Below, piece after piece: positions 53,509-63,276 of a stretch of DNA of 64,000 nucleotides. The position numbers were made by a program, and so were the translations under genes. Origin of the DNA: an uncultured Oscillospiraceae bacterium (lineage in GTDB: Bacteria; Bacillota; Clostridia; Oscillospirales; Oscillospiraceae); assembly GCA_944385445.1 (NCBI GenBank), contig CALWXF010000008.1:1-64000 (forward strand), given 5' to 3'. Below the pieces are notes generated by a model. It was not told the origin of the DNA. It saw only the letters and a program-made list of their open reading frames with translations, and ran no database searches. Position 1 is the stretch's first letter. Each line of letters starts with the position of its first letter.

Positions 53509-55752
53509 TTATCCGTTGGCTCTCTGCACCAGGAACACGCCCTGAATCTGGGACAGCTTATTGATGACCCCGGTGAGCTCGCTGCGGTCCTTCACCGACA
53601 GCTCCAGGAAGATGGTGGCGTAGCCGTCAGGCTGGGAGCGGGCGGAGAGGTTGTTCACCTTCACCTTTTGGGTGGACAGGGCCATAGCCACGTCCAGGGC
53701 CAGGCCGTCCCGGTCCTTGGCGGAGATCTCCAGGGAGGTGCGGTAGTTGATCTGATCGCCCTCCACCCAGGACACGGCCACCCAGCGGCCAGCCTCCTCC
53801 GGCTTGCGGCGCAGGGGGTCGGCATTGGGGCAGTCCTTGCGGTGGATGGACACGCCATAGCCCCGGGTGATGAAGCCCACCACCGGGTCTCCGGGGACGG
53901 GGGTGCAGCACTTGGAGAACTTGACGGTGCAGTTGTCCAGCCCCTCCACCAGAATGCCGTTGGAGGAGTGGCGGGGCTTCTGACCTGTGGGGGTGGACAC
54001 CTTGGCAGCGGCGGGGAAGATGGTCTCCCCCTTGTTGAGAGAGGCCTGGAGCACCTTCTGCTCCGCCTTGAGCTGGTCGTCCCGGATGATGCGCTGCAGC
54101 TCCTCCTTGATGCGGGCCACCGCCTTCTGGGCGGACATGCCGCCGTAGCCGATGGCGGCGTACACCTCGTCCAGAGAGCCGTAGCGCAGCCGCCGCAGCA
54201 GGGCGTCGGTGATCTCAGGGGTGGCGGTGATGGAGGCCATGGTCAGGCCCATGTGCTTCAGTTCGGTCTCAAAGGCGGCTCGCCCGGTGGCGATGTTCTC
54301 CTCCCGGCGCTCCTTTTTAAACCACTGGCGGATTTTGTTTCTCGCCTCGTTGGACTTACAGATTTTCATCCAGTCCCGGCTGGGGCCCCGGGCGGCCTTG
54401 GAGGTGATGATCTCCACAATGTCCCCGTTTTTCAGGGGGGTGTCATAGGTGACGATGCGCCCGTTGACCCGGGCTCCCGTCATGGTGTTGCCCACGGCGG
54501 AGTGGATGGAGTAGGCAAAGTCGATGGGGGTGGCTCCGGCGGGCAGGCTCTTCACGTCCCCGTTGGGGGTGAACACGAACACCTCGTCAGCGAACATGTC
54601 CACCTTCAAGGTGCTGACAAATTCCTCGGCGTCGGTGTCCTGCTGGCTCTCCAGCAGCTTGCGCACCCACTCAAACTCCTTCTCGCTGCCCAGCTTGTCG
54701 TTGGCCAGCCCCTGCTTATACTTCCAGTGGGCGGCCACGCCGTACTCAGCGGTCTGGTGCATCTCCCAGGTGCGGATCTGCACCTCGAAGGGGATGCCGT
54801 CCCGGCCGATGACGGTGGTGTGCAGGGACTGATAGCCGTTGGGCTTGGGGGTGCCGATGTAGTCTTTGAACCGGCCCAGCACCGGGTTATACATGTCGTG
54901 AATGGAGCCCAGCACATTATAGCAGCTGGGAATGTCGGGGACAATGACACGGAAGGCATATAAATCAAAAATTTCCTTGAAATTTTTGTTCTGTGTGTAC
55001 ATCTTCCGGTACAGGGAGTAGATGTGCTTGACCCGGCCGTATACCTTGCACTGGATGCCGTCGGCGGCCAGGCGCTGCTCCAGCTGCTGCTGGATGTTGG
55101 AGAAGAACTGGGCGTTGCGGGTGGTGATGCTCTCCAGCTCCTGCTCCACCTCCTCATAGCCGATGGGGTCCAGGTAGCGCAGGGAGATGTCCTCCAGCTC
55201 CCACTTGATGCGCTGCATACCTAAGCGGTGGGCGATGGGGGCGTAGATCTCCATGGTCTCCAGGGCCTTCTCCCGCTGCTTCTTCTCCGACTGGTACTGG
55301 AGGGTGCGCATGTTGTGCAGGCGGTCGCACAGCTTGATGAGGATGACCCGCACGTCCCGGGCCATGGCCATGAACATCTTGCGCAGGTTCTCCATCTGCT
55401 CCTCTTCCTTGGAGGTGTAATGCATCCGGGTCAGCTTGGTGACCCCCTCCACCAGGTCCGCCACCGTGGAGCCAAAGAGTTTGGCGATGTCGTCGTGGGA
55501 GGCGTCGGTGTCCTCAATGCAGTCGTGGAGCAGGGCGGCGATGATGGAGTCCAGGTCCAGGCCCAGCTCATTGACAATCTCCGCCACCGCCAGGGGGTGG
55601 GTGATGTAGGGCTCTCCGCTCTTGCGCAGCTGGGTGCCGTGGTGGGCGTTGGCGTAGTCAAAGGCAGTGCGCAGCCGCTTCACATCGGCGTTGGGGTTGC
55701 GCTGAAGCACCTGTTGCTCCAGAGCCTGGTAGCGTGTTTCGATGGATTCCAT
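53509..55752 (-). CDS. Bifunctional (p)ppGpp synthetase/hydrolase
   Basis: 747-residue RelA/SpoT homolog (Rsh) controlling the stringent response. An HD hydrolase domain (about 25-190; AALLHDCIEDTD intact, so hydrolysis is expected), synthetase domain (about 230-350; DYIGTPKPNGYQSLHTTV), TGS domain (VFTPNGDVKSLPAGATPIDFAYSIHS), then the helical and zinc-finger region (KCCTPVPGDPVVGFIT) and a C-terminal ACT domain. Start ATG 55752 is preferred because GAGGAGG is 7 bases upstream; the ATG two codons earlier touches the Shine-Dalgarno sequence. Confidence 0.96.
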   Translation of the reverse strand: MESIETRYQALEQQVLQRNPNADVKRLRTAFDYANAHHGTQLRKSGEPYITHPLAVAEIVNELGLDLDSIIAALLHDCIEDTDASHDDIAKLFGSTVADLVEGVTKLTRMHYTSKEEEQMENLRKMFMAMARDVRVILIKLCDRLHNMRTLQYQSEKKQREKALETMEIYAPIAHRLGMQRIKWELEDISLRYLDPIGYEEVEQELESITTRNAQFFSNIQQQLEQRLAADGIQCKVYGRVKHIYSLYRKMYTQNKNFKEIFDLYAFRVIVPDIPSCYNVLGSIHDMYNPVLGRFKDYIGTPKPNGYQSLHTTVIGRDGIPFEVQIRTWEMHQTAEYGVAAHWKYKQGLANDKLGSEKEFEWVRKLLESQQDTDAEEFVSTLKVDMFADEVFVFTPNGDVKSLPAGATPIDFAYSIHSAVGNTMTGARVNGRIVTYDTPLKNGDIVEIITSKAARGPSRDWMKICKSNEARNKIRQWFKKERREENIATGRAAFETELKHMGLTMASITATPEITDALLRRLRYGSLDEVYAAIGYGGMSAQKAVARIKEELQRIIRDDQLKAEQKVLQASLNKGETIFPAAAKVSTPTGQKPRHSSNGILVEGLDNCTVKFSKCCTPVPGDPVVGFITRGYGVSIHRKDCPNADPLRRKPEEAGRWVAVSWVEGDQINYRTSLEISAKDRDGLALDVAMALSTQKVKVNNLSARSQPDGYATIFLELSVKDRSELTGVINKLSQIQGVFLVQRANG

Positions 55753-55891
55753 GGTCATACCTCCTCGGGCGTCCGGGCAACGGACACGGGTGTGGACGGG
55801 GGCCACACAAAACTCTCTCTTCTAGTCTGGTCCAATCTGGTCCAGGGTCATACCCCATCCTGGCACAGGAGTGGGGGCAAATGGTATGGGG

Positions 55892-57964
55892 TCAGCCCAG
55901 GTCGTGGCGGAGCTGGCGCATCATGCCCGCCTGCTCCAGGTCCACCTTCTCCCGGGGTCGGCACAGCCGCACCGTGGCCTGGTGGTCTTGCACCACCACC
56001 TGGATGAGTCCCCGCTCATCCATCACATGCAGGCACACCAGGGCCTTGCCGTAGGAGCGGTGGCCGGAGAAGCTGCGGGTGACCTGGCGCAGCAGCTGGT
56101 CCATGGGGGCCTGGGCGGGCCCGGCGGCGCACAGCTGCTCCAGATACCGCCACAGGTGGGCGAAGTCCCGACGCTGGGGGAGCATCAAGGACGCCTCCCA
56201 GGGGGACAGGGCCTCCCCGGCCTGGAGCCGGCGGAACAGGGAGCGCTCCAGCTGGGAGCGGGTGGGGGCGGGGCGCAGGTCGCACAGCTGCAATTGCACC
56301 GTGCGGTTGCCCCGGAAGTGATTGATCTGTAGGGTAAAGGCGATATCCAGCCGCTGGCCGTTTTCAATGCCGCAGGCGGCGGTGTTGGCGGAAAAGAAGA
56401 TGGCATCCATGGCCACCCCGTCCCGGCGCAGCTTCAATTTCAGGTGGCGGCCACCCCCCACATCCGTGTGGGAGAGCACACACACCGAGCGCAGCAGAAA
56501 CACCGGCTTGGGGTTGCCGGAGCCGAAGGGCTCCAGCAGGGACAGAGACTCCACGTCCTGAGTGGACAGCAGGGAGCAGTGGGGAATCTCACAGTCCACG
56601 TCCAGGGAGGACTCCATGGGCTGGTGTCCGGCAAACTCCCCCACCAGCTGACACAGGGCGGAGCGGAAGGCGGGGATGTTGTCCCGATGAATGGAAAAGC
56701 CGGCGGCCAGCTCGTGGCCCCCGTAGCTGTCCAGCAGGGGGGCGCAGCGCTCCAGGGCGCCGAACAGGTTGAAGCCGCCGAAGGAGCGGCAGGAGCCCTT
56801 GCCCTTGTCCCCGTCCAGGCTGATCATAAAGGCGGGGCAGGCGTATTTCTCCGCCAGCCGGGAGGCCACAATGCCGATGACCCCCTGGTGCCAGCCCTCC
56901 CCGGCCAGCACGATCACCGGGGCGGACAGGGCGGGGGTGTGGGTGAGCAGCTGGTCGCAGTGCTGAAAAATCTCCAATTCAATGGCCTGACGCAGGCGGT
57001 TGAGCTGGCACAGCTCCTGAGCCAGCTCGGCGCCCCGCTGGGGGTCCTGGGTGAGCAGCAGCTCCAGGGCGGTGCCCGCCTGTTCCATGCGCCCGGCGGC
57101 GTTGATGCGGGGGGCCAGGCCATAGCCGATGGTGACGGTGGTGGGCACCTGTCCCCGGGGACAGCCCGCCTCCCGCAGCAGGGCCTGGAGGCCGGGGCGG
57201 GAGCAGTCGGCCAGCCGTTCCAGGCCTAAGTGCACCAGGGCCCGGTTCTCTCCCTGGAGGAGCATCACATCCGCCACCGTGCCGATGGCGGCCAGCTCGC
57301 CGTAGTCCAGCAGCACCTGGGGGCGCTGGGCCGGAGGGGTGAGGGCCAGGGCCAGCTTCAACGCCACCCCCACTCCCGCCAGATCGGGGAAGGGGTAGGC
57401 GCAGTCGGGGCGGCGGGGGTCCACCACCGCCACCGCCTGGGGCAGGGTCTCTTTGCACTGGTGGTGGTCGGTGATGACCACGTCCACCCCCAGGGCCCGG
57501 GCGTATTCCACCTCCCGGGCGGCGGTGATGCCGCAGTCCACCGTGACAATGAGCGTGACCCCCTGGCCCGCCAGGGCATCAATGGCGTGGTTGTTCAGAC
57601 CGTACCCCTCTTCGGTACGGTCGGGAATGTAGCTGACCACCTGGCCACCCAGGGTTTGGAGAACCTGGGTGAGCAGACAGGTGGCGGTGATGCCGTCCAC
57701 GTCGTAGTCGCCGTAGACGGCAATGGTCTCTTGCTCCCGGATGGCCCGGGAGATGCGCTCCACCGCCTTCTCCATGTCTTGCAGGAGAAAGGGGTCGTGG
57801 AGCAGGTCGGGGCCGTGGGCCAAAAAGGCCGAGGCCGCTGGGGCGGTGTCCACCCCCCGGGCACACAAAACGGCGGCGCACAAGGGGGGTAACCCTGCCC
57901 GTTCCAGCTCCGCCCTGGACCCGGCCGGGCCGGGCGGGCGGAGATTCCACCGATCATACTTCAT
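55892..57964 (-). CDS. recJ: Single-stranded-DNA exonuclease RecJ
   Basis: 690-residue DHH-family 5'-3' exonuclease used in recombination and mismatch or base-excision repair. The metal-binding motifs are present: VYGDYDVDGITAT (Asp86, Asp88, Asp90), TVDCG, DVVITDHHQCKE (DHH), and GGHELAAGFSI (DHHA1). The C-terminal part beyond residue 560 resembles the extra OB/RecJ C-terminal region of Firmicute enzymes. Start ATG 57964 with AAGGAA upstream. Confidence 0.95.
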   Translation of the reverse strand: MKYDRWNLRPPGPAGSRAELERAGLPPLCAAVLCARGVDTAPAASAFLAHGPDLLHDPFLLQDMEKAVERISRAIREQETIAVYGDYDVDGITATCLLTQVLQTLGGQVVSYIPDRTEEGYGLNNHAIDALAGQGVTLIVTVDCGITAAREVEYARALGVDVVITDHHQCKETLPQAVAVVDPRRPDCAYPFPDLAGVGVALKLALALTPPAQRPQVLLDYGELAAIGTVADVMLLQGENRALVHLGLERLADCSRPGLQALLREAGCPRGQVPTTVTIGYGLAPRINAAGRMEQAGTALELLLTQDPQRGAELAQELCQLNRLRQAIELEIFQHCDQLLTHTPALSAPVIVLAGEGWHQGVIGIVASRLAEKYACPAFMISLDGDKGKGSCRSFGGFNLFGALERCAPLLDSYGGHELAAGFSIHRDNIPAFRSALCQLVGEFAGHQPMESSLDVDCEIPHCSLLSTQDVESLSLLEPFGSGNPKPVFLLRSVCVLSHTDVGGGRHLKLKLRRDGVAMDAIFFSANTAACGIENGQRLDIAFTLQINHFRGNRTVQLQLCDLRPAPTRSQLERSLFRRLQAGEALSPWEASLMLPQRRDFAHLWRYLEQLCAAGPAQAPMDQLLRQVTRSFSGHRSYGKALVCLHVMDERGLIQVVVQDHQATVRLCRPREKVDLEQAGMMRQLRHDLG

Positions 57965-57996
57965 AGGGTCCCATTCCTTAGAAAAAATTATCTTTT

Positions 57997-58025
57997 ATTA
58001 TAGCAAAACATCCGGCTTATTTCAA
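57997..58025 (-). promoter_or_regulatory. Promoter of recJ
   Basis: Minus strand: TTGAAA (58025-58020), 17-bp spacer, TATAAT (58002-57997). Confidence 0.78.
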
Positions 58026-58062
58026 CCGCTCCCGGGGGAAATCCCTGGAAACCCAACGAAAT

Positions 58063-58076
58063 GGAACAAATGTTTG
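58063..58076. promoter_or_regulatory. LexA box of lexA
   Basis: GGAACAAATGTTTG fits the Gram-positive SOS box pattern CGAACNNNNGTTYG with one mismatch at the first base. It overlaps the -35 hexamer of the lexA promoter, so LexA bound here would block RNA polymerase. Confidence 0.82.
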
Positions 58077-58102
58077 ACATTGTGGCGGGGACATGGTACA
58101 AT
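58074..58102 (+). promoter_or_regulatory. Promoter of lexA
   Basis: TTGACA (58074-58079), 17-bp spacer, TACAAT (58097-58102). Confidence 0.85.
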
Positions 58103-58142
58103 GAAAAAAATGACGGAAAGTCCGAGAAAGGGGCGGGGCCAC

Positions 58143-58742
58143 ATGAGTAAATTGACCCACAAGCAGCAGGAGATTTACGACTACATTTTGTCCTTCGCCC
58201 AGGAGAACGGATACCCCCCCTCGGTGCGGGAGATCGCCCAGCATGTGGGGCTCAAGTCCCCCTCCACGGTGCACTTCCACCTCAAGGGTCTGCGGGAGGC
58301 GGGGCTCATCAGCCAGGCGGAGGGGAAGACCCGGGCCATCACCATCACCGACGGCTGCCACAACCGCCGGGACCAGGTGCCACTGGTGGGCTCGGTGGCC
58401 GCCGGAAGCCCCATTCTGGCCGAGGAGTGCATTGAAGACTACCTGACCTTCGACACCGGGGGCCGGGTGGGGGAGCACTTTGCCCTGCGGGTGCGGGGAG
58501 AGTCCATGATTGAGGCTGGGATTCTCCCCGGGGACCTGGTGGTGGTGCACCAGCAGCGGGATGTCAATCCCGGGGACATTGTGGTGGCTCTGTTTGAGGA
58601 CGAGGCCACGGTGAAGACCTTCCGCCGGGAAAACGGCCATGTGTGGCTGTACCCGGAGAACTCCAGCGGGGAGTACCAGCCCATTGATGGGGAGGGGTGC
58701 TCCATTCTGGGCCGGGTGGTGGCGGTGGTTCGGCGTTATTGA
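58143..58742 (+). CDS. lexA: SOS repressor LexA
   Basis: 199-residue repressor of DNA-damage genes. N-terminal winged helix (residues 1-65; YPPSVREIAQHVGLKSPSTVHFHLKGL), a cleavage site Ala87-Gly88, and the self-cleaving serine/lysine pair Ser121 (GESM) and Lys158 (EATVKTF). All elements for RecA-stimulated autocleavage are intact. ATG 58143 follows AAAGGGGCGGGGCC. It carries a LexA box in its own promoter and a terminator overlapping its 3' end. recJ is divergent from the same intergenic region. Confidence 0.96.
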   Translation: MSKLTHKQQEIYDYILSFAQENGYPPSVREIAQHVGLKSPSTVHFHLKGLREAGLISQAEGKTRAITITDGCHNRRDQVPLVGSVAAGSPILAEECIEDYLTFDTGGRVGEHFALRVRGESMIEAGILPGDLVVVHQQRDVNPGDIVVALFEDEATVKTFRRENGHVWLYPENSSGEYQPIDGEGCSILGRVVAVVRRY

Positions 58743-58763
58743 CATGCCGAACCCCGCCTTTTT
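58721..58763 (+). terminator. Intrinsic terminator overlapping the lexA stop
   Basis: GGCGGTGGTTCGGC (58721-58734) pairs with GCCGAACCCCGCC (58746-58758), one bulge, then five T. The left arm is the last codons of lexA. Confidence 0.75.
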
Positions 58764-58798
58764 GAGCTTCATTTGCCGCGTCCCCTTGGCGAAGGGGA

Positions 58799-59291
58799 GA
58801 CGCGCTCCGCTGGGGTCCATTTCTCCACGATGAGAAATGGACGAAAGAATCGCCAAAGGAGGGGCCTTTCCCCTCCTTGTGGAATCCTCCCCGCGGTACA
58901 GCGAGAAGCTGCGGTGTTTTCAGATCGGGCCGAAAGGCTTTTGCCATACCAGAAAATGAAACACGCTTTTTAGCCCGGTTGCTGCTGGGTGAATGCTGGT
59001 TTCTCTTGATTTCGGCCCTTCTTCTGGTGCACCCGGCCGACGGCGGCCGGGAACCGGCTGCACAGCACCCGGACTTGAGGCCCTGGAGATAGAAGTGGAA
59101 GTTGTCAGCGGAGTTAGCATGGGCTAGAGAAGTGTGGTGCTATCTATGTGACCTTTCCAGAACCAGGGCCGACTTGGGCCCTACTGCACAAGATAAATAA
59201 AAACATTTGGGGTTTCAAAAGGGGCGTGAGCCCCTTTTGTGGCTTTTTGTCCATTTTGGCCACTCAAAATGGACCCCAGCGGAGCGCGTCC
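58799..59291. mobile_element. Large inverted-terminus intergenic element, copy F
   Basis: About 490 bp, the most diverged copy. Ends: ACGCGCTCCGCTGGGGTCCA at the left and its reverse complement at 59265-59287, each followed inward by an ATTT hairpin (GTCCATTT..AAATGGAC). The core motif is present in reverse as GCTATCTATGTGACC near 59141-59155. It occupies most of the gene-free stretch 58743-59432; no gene is supported inside. Confidence 0.65.
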
Positions 59292-59348
59292 TTGCAAGGG
59301 CGTGAAAGAAAACAGAAAAGAAGTACAGGGCCTATGACCTGTGGCCCT

Positions 59349-59379
59349 AAAGCCCTGAAATAGGGCTTTCTTTTTTTTT
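59349..59379 (+). terminator. Intrinsic terminator upstream of proB
   Basis: AAAGCCCT/AGGGCTTT stem with a 5-base loop (arms 59349-59356 and 59362-59369), then CTTTTTTTTT. It ends any transcript leaving element F before proB. Confidence 0.85.
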
Positions 59380-59432
59380 CCCCCCGTGGTATGATAACTC
59401 CAATCTAACACACTAAAGCGAGAGGACATGTT

Positions 59433-60212
59433 ATGAGAATTGTGGTGAAAATCGGCACCTCCACCCTGGCACACCCCACGGGCCTGTTGAACATCCGCCA
59501 TGTGGAGCAGCTGGTGAAGGTGCTGTCTGACTTGAAAAATGCGGGACACGAGACCATTTTGGTCTCCTCCGGCGCCATCGGCATGGGGGTGGGCAAGCTT
59601 AACCTGCCCGGCAAGCCCCAGGACATGCCCACCAAGCAGGCCGCCGCTGCGGTGGGCCAGTGTGAGCTGATGTACACCTACGACCGGCTCTTTGCCATGT
59701 ACAACCACACCGTGGCCCAGATCCTCCTCACCGGAGAGGACATCGACCACCCGGACCGGTGTGAGAATTTCCAGAACACCCTGGAGCGGCTGCTGGAGCT
59801 GGGGGTGCTCCCCGTCATCAACGAAAATGACACCGTAGCCACCGCCGAGATCAAGGTGGGTGACAACGACACCCTGGGGGCCGTGGTGGCCTGCTGCGTC
59901 CATGCGGACGTGCTGGTGCTGCTCAGCGATATCCAGGGGCTGTACACCGCCGACCCCCACAAAGACCCCAATGCCCGACTCATCGACCGGGTAGACCATA
60001 TTTCCCCGGAAATAATGGCCCTGGCCGGAGGGGCAGGCACCTCTCTGGGCACCGGCGGCATGGCCACCAAGCTGCGGGCCGCCCAGATGGTCATGGAGCA
60101 GGGCTGCGACATGGTCATCTCCCACGGGGAGCACCCGGAGCTGCTGTACGACCTGGTGGAGGGAAAGCCCATGGGCACCCGATTCTGTGCCAAAAAGGAG
60201 GAACATCTATGA
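59433..60212 (+). CDS. proB: Glutamate 5-kinase (short form)
   Basis: 259-residue amino-acid kinase catalysing the first step of proline synthesis, glutamate to glutamyl-5-phosphate. Motifs: [47 protein letters not shown]-like [25 protein letters not shown] and [13 protein letters not shown]. It lacks the C-terminal PUA domain of the 367-residue E. coli enzyme, as in many Firmicutes. Its stop overlaps proA (ATGA). Confidence 0.95.
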   Translation: MRIVVKIGTSTLAHPTGLLNIRHVEQLVKVLSDLKNAGHETILVSSGAIGMGVGKLNLPGKPQDMPTKQAAAAVGQCELMYTYDRLFAMYNHTVAQILLTGEDIDHPDRCENFQNTLERLLELGVLPVINENDTVATAEIKVGDNDTLGAVVACCVHADVLVLLSDIQGLYTADPHKDPNARLIDRVDHISPEIMALAGGAGTSLGTGGMATKLRAAQMVMEQGCDMVISHGEHPELLYDLVEGKPMGTRFCAKKEEHL

Positions 60213-61456
60213 CCACCCAGGAATTGCTGCGCCGCGCCAAAGCGGCAAAAAAACAGGTGGCAAGGGCCACCACAGAGGAGAAAAACCAGGCTCTGCTGTG
60301 TATGGCAGATGAGCTGGAGGCCCATGTGGATGACATTCTGGCCGCCAACGCCCAGGACATGGAGCGGGCCAAGGGCACCATCGCCCCGGTGATGCTGGAC
60401 CGCCTGCTGCTCACCCACCAGCGCATCCAGGACATGGCCCAGGGAATCCGGGAAGTGGCCCAGCTGCCCGACCCGGTGGGGCAGGTGCTGCGGGGTGAAG
60501 AGCGGCCCAACGGGCTGGTCATTGAAAAGACCGCCAGCCCCATGGGGGTCATCGCCATCATCTATGAGAGCCGCCCCAACGTCACCTCGGACGCCGCCGC
60601 CCTGGCCCTCAAGGCCGGGTCCGCCTGTGTGCTGCGCTGCGGCAAGGAGGCCCACCAGTCCGCCGCCGCCATTGTCTCGGCTCTGCAAGCTGGCCTGGAG
60701 GAGGCGGGGCTGCCCGGGGACAGCGTGGTGCTGGTGGAGGACACCACCCGGGCTTCGTCCACGGAGCTGATGCAGGCCAACGGCCTGGTGGACCTGCTCA
60801 TCCCCCGGGGGGGAGCGGGGCTCATCCGGGCCTGTGTGGAGCAGGCCACCGTCCCCGTCATCCAGACGGGCACCGGCATCTGCCATGTGTATGTGGATAA
60901 AGCGGCCGACTTGAACATGGCCCTGGACATTTTGGAGAATGCCAAGTGTTCCCGGCCTTCGGTGTGCAACGCCTGTGAGGTGTGCCTGGTGCACGCCGAT
61001 GTGGCAGAGGAGTTTCTGCCCATGGTCTATGAAAGACTGGTAAAAGGGCGGCAGGCCAACCCGGTGCAGCTGCGGCTGGACCCTCGGGCCGCAGCCATCA
61101 TCCCCGGCACTCCGGCGGGGGAGCAGGACTTCGACACGGAGTTTCTGGACTACATCCTGGCCGTGGGGGTGGTGGATAGCCTCAGCGAGGCCATCGACCA
61201 CATCAACGCCCACTCCACCGGCCACAGCGAGGCCATCATCACCGCCGACGAGGACGCCGCTCGGGCCTTCACCACCCAGGTGGACAGCTCCTCGGTGTAC
61301 TGGAACGCCTCCACCCGATTCACCGACGGGGGCCAGTTCGGTTTGGGCTGTGAGATGGGCATTTCCACCCAGCGCCTCCACGCCCGTGGACCCATGGGGC
61401 TGGGCGAGCTGTGCACCTATAAGTACATTGTCCGGGGAGACGGACAAACCAGGTGA
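60209..61456 (+). CDS. proA: Glutamate-5-semialdehyde dehydrogenase
   Basis: 415-residue NADPH-dependent reductase, second step of proline synthesis. Aldehyde-dehydrogenase fold: the segment [30 protein letters not shown], and the catalytic Cys in [13 protein letters not shown]. The terminal [34 protein letters not shown] is highly typical. It is translationally coupled to proB. A REP-like repeat pair follows 40 bases after the stop. Confidence 0.96.
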   Translation: MTTQELLRRAKAAKKQVARATTEEKNQALLCMADELEAHVDDILAANAQDMERAKGTIAPVMLDRLLLTHQRIQDMAQGIREVAQLPDPVGQVLRGEERPNGLVIEKTASPMGVIAIIYESRPNVTSDAAALALKAGSACVLRCGKEAHQSAAAIVSALQAGLEEAGLPGDSVVLVEDTTRASSTELMQANGLVDLLIPRGGAGLIRACVEQATVPVIQTGTGICHVYVDKAADLNMALDILENAKCSRPSVCNACEVCLVHADVAEEFLPMVYERLVKGRQANPVQLRLDPRAAAIIPGTPAGEQDFDTEFLDYILAVGVVDSLSEAIDHINAHSTGHSEAIITADEDAARAFTTQVDSSSVYWNASTRFTDGGQFGLGCEMGISTQRLHARGPMGLGELCTYKYIVRGDGQTR

Positions 61457-61496
61457 ATGAAGAATGCGGGAACTGGAGGTTTTGCCAGGCCCTAAA

Positions 61497-61618
61497 GCCT
61501 CCCTTGTGTAAAGGGAGGTGGCCCGGCGCAAGCCGGGTCGGAGGGATTGTCTGCTGCGTGGTGGGAGTCAACCCCTCAGTCAGCCCTATGGGCTGCCAGC
61601 TCCCCTTACACAGGGGAC
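61497..61618. repeat. Inverted pair of REP-like units (+ then -)
   Basis: Plus unit 61497-61549 and minus unit 61569-61618 with a 19-nt spacer, tails facing each other, between proA and the convergent lipoprotein gene. Confidence 0.85.
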
Positions 61619-61661
61619 CTTTGGAGCTTGCAGCACACCATAATGATTCATTTGAACAGCA

Positions 61662-61695
61662 AAAAAGGATGCTCGTTTTTGCGAGCATCCTTTTT
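61662..61695. terminator. Bidirectional terminator between proA and lipoprotein gene
   Basis: Perfect stem AAAAAGGATGCTCG/CGAGCATCCTTTTT (61662-61675 with 61682-61695), giving a T tract on both strands. Confidence 0.92.
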
Positions 61696-61702
61696 CATGT
61701 CC

Positions 61703-62176
61703 TCAGTTCCCCAGCTGGTCCACCACGCTGGGCAGCTTGGAGGGGTCACCCACAGCCAGGAGCACGGTGTTGCCCTGGCGGCGAATCACAGCGCCCTCCA
61801 GGCGGGGCACAGCGGCGGGGGTGTAGTTCTTGGCGGTGTTCAGCTGGCTGTCCAGCCGCTTCTCACAGGCGGTCTCGGCGGTCTTGGCGGCCTCCTCGTC
61901 GGTGAGGATGAGGATGGTCAGCTCGTCGGCGCTCACCGAGGTGTCGGAGGCCAGGTAGCTCACACCATCCTGAATGGTGTCCCGGTCTATGTCGTAGAGC
62001 ATGGCCACGGTGTCCAGCTCGATCTTGCCCATCTCACCGTTAAACACCCCGGCATCCAGCAGCACCTGGGCGTCATCCACCGTGTAGCCGGCGGAGGATT
62101 TGGGGCTGTTGGAGGAGCAGCCCATCAGGCCCACCGCCAACAGGGCGGCAAAGAGAAGTACCAATTTCTTTTTCAT
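61703..62176 (-). CDS. DUF4358-type lipoprotein
   Basis: 157-residue predicted lipoprotein: signal peptide KKKLVLLFAALLAVGLMGC with Cys20 as lipidation site, then a small alpha/beta domain (VDDAQVLLDAGVFNGEMGKIELDTVAMLYDID...ADELTILILTDEEAA..AETACEKRL) matching what is known as DUF4358, common in gut Clostridia. The domain's function is unknown. It lies 38 bases downstream of an SGNH-hydrolase lipoprotein gene on the same strand, so the two are probably cotranscribed. Confidence 0.85.
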   Translation of the reverse strand: MKKKLVLLFAALLAVGLMGCSSNSPKSSAGYTVDDAQVLLDAGVFNGEMGKIELDTVAMLYDIDRDTIQDGVSYLASDTSVSADELTILILTDEEAAKTAETACEKRLDSQLNTAKNYTPAAVPRLEGAVIRRQGNTVLLAVGDPSKLPSVVDQLGN

Positions 62177-62214
62177 TTCTCATACACTTCCTCTATATGG
62201 TTTAAAAACAGAGA

Positions 62215-63141
62215 TTACTTCCGACTGGCGTCAAAGCTCTGGAAGCTCAGGGTGTGGCTGGCCATGTAGTCCACCCACCGGCGGTAGGCGCTGGGGACAA
62301 AATGCACGCCGTCGGAGGCCAGGTTCGCAGGCAGGGAGCCGTTTTGGTCCCGGTACACCGACCCGGTGTCGATCAGCGCCACCTTGTACTGGGCGGCCAG
62401 CTCTTTGATGATCTGGTTGAAGGTTGCCACATTGGTGTTGTTGATGGAGGGGTCCAGCTTGTTTTTCTGGGCCACCTCTTCGTTCACCGGGGGCAGGGTT
62501 TGGAGGTAGATGACGGCGTTGGGCTGGATCTCGTTGACCCGCTGCAGCAGCTTGGACAGCCCCGAGCGGAAGCTGGCTGCCGGATAGCCCAGCTCATTGA
62601 TGCCCATCATGATGTACACGCTCTGGTACTGCTTCCGGGCCAGAGCATCCAAAATGGTGTACTTCTGTCCGCCAATGGTCACGACTTTATAGTTATCATC
62701 GTCCACCCGGAACACGTTCATACCCCGGGAGTAGAAGAAATCGCCGTATTTCAGCCCGCTGTAGGCCTGGAGACCCTCGGTGCGGGAGTCCCCCAGGAAG
62801 GCGGCGGTAGAAAACCAGCTGTCATCCACCTGGGCGCTCTCGGGTACGAAGGTGCCCAGGGTGTAGGAGCCATTGTAGACGTTGTGGTTGGGCTTGGGTG
62901 TGGGCGCCGGGGTGGGTGCAGTGGTGGGCCGGGCAGAGGGCGCCTGGGTAGGTGCGGGCGTGGCGGTAGGTACCGGGGTGGGTGCGGCGGTAATGGCCGC
63001 CGGGCGCTGGGTCTGGGTGGGGGTGTTGGAGGCAGGGGCTTGCGTATGCTCTGCAGTGGAACGGCCGCAGCCGGACAGCAGAGAGATCAGACAGACTGCC
63101 GCCAATATATGATAAAATCCACGGGTTTTCTTTCTCATCAT
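62215..63141 (-). CDS. SGNH/GDSL-family hydrolase lipoprotein
   Basis: 308-residue surface esterase. Lipobox LLSGC with Cys25, a Thr/Pro/Ala-rich linker (about 30-85), then the SGNH fold: catalytic Ser119 in FLGDSRTEG, block III MMGINELGYP, and the Asp/His pair in SDGVHFVPSAYRRW near the end. Members remove acetyl or acyl groups from glycans, peptidoglycan or lipids; the substrate is not determinable here. AAGGAG lies 7 bases before ATG 63141. It is followed by the DUF4358 lipoprotein. Confidence 0.9.
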   Translation of the reverse strand: MMRKKTRGFYHILAAVCLISLLSGCGRSTAEHTQAPASNTPTQTQRPAAITAAPTPVPTATPAPTQAPSARPTTAPTPAPTPKPNHNVYNGSYTLGTFVPESAQVDDSWFSTAAFLGDSRTEGLQAYSGLKYGDFFYSRGMNVFRVDDDNYKVVTIGGQKYTILDALARKQYQSVYIMMGINELGYPAASFRSGLSKLLQRVNEIQPNAVIYLQTLPPVNEEVAQKNKLDPSINNTNVATFNQIIKELAAQYKVALIDTGSVYRDQNGSLPANLASDGVHFVPSAYRRWVDYMASHTLSFQSFDASRK

Positions 63142-63276
63142 TCGAGATCTCCTTGTTTTCCGCTAAGTTCAACTCATGATATCACGGGGGTACAGGGGGG
63201 GTCAACTACAAAGCGGTAACAAAGTATTATAAGAGTTTTAAATTTGGCAAAAATGTGTCAAAGATTCGGGGTTCAG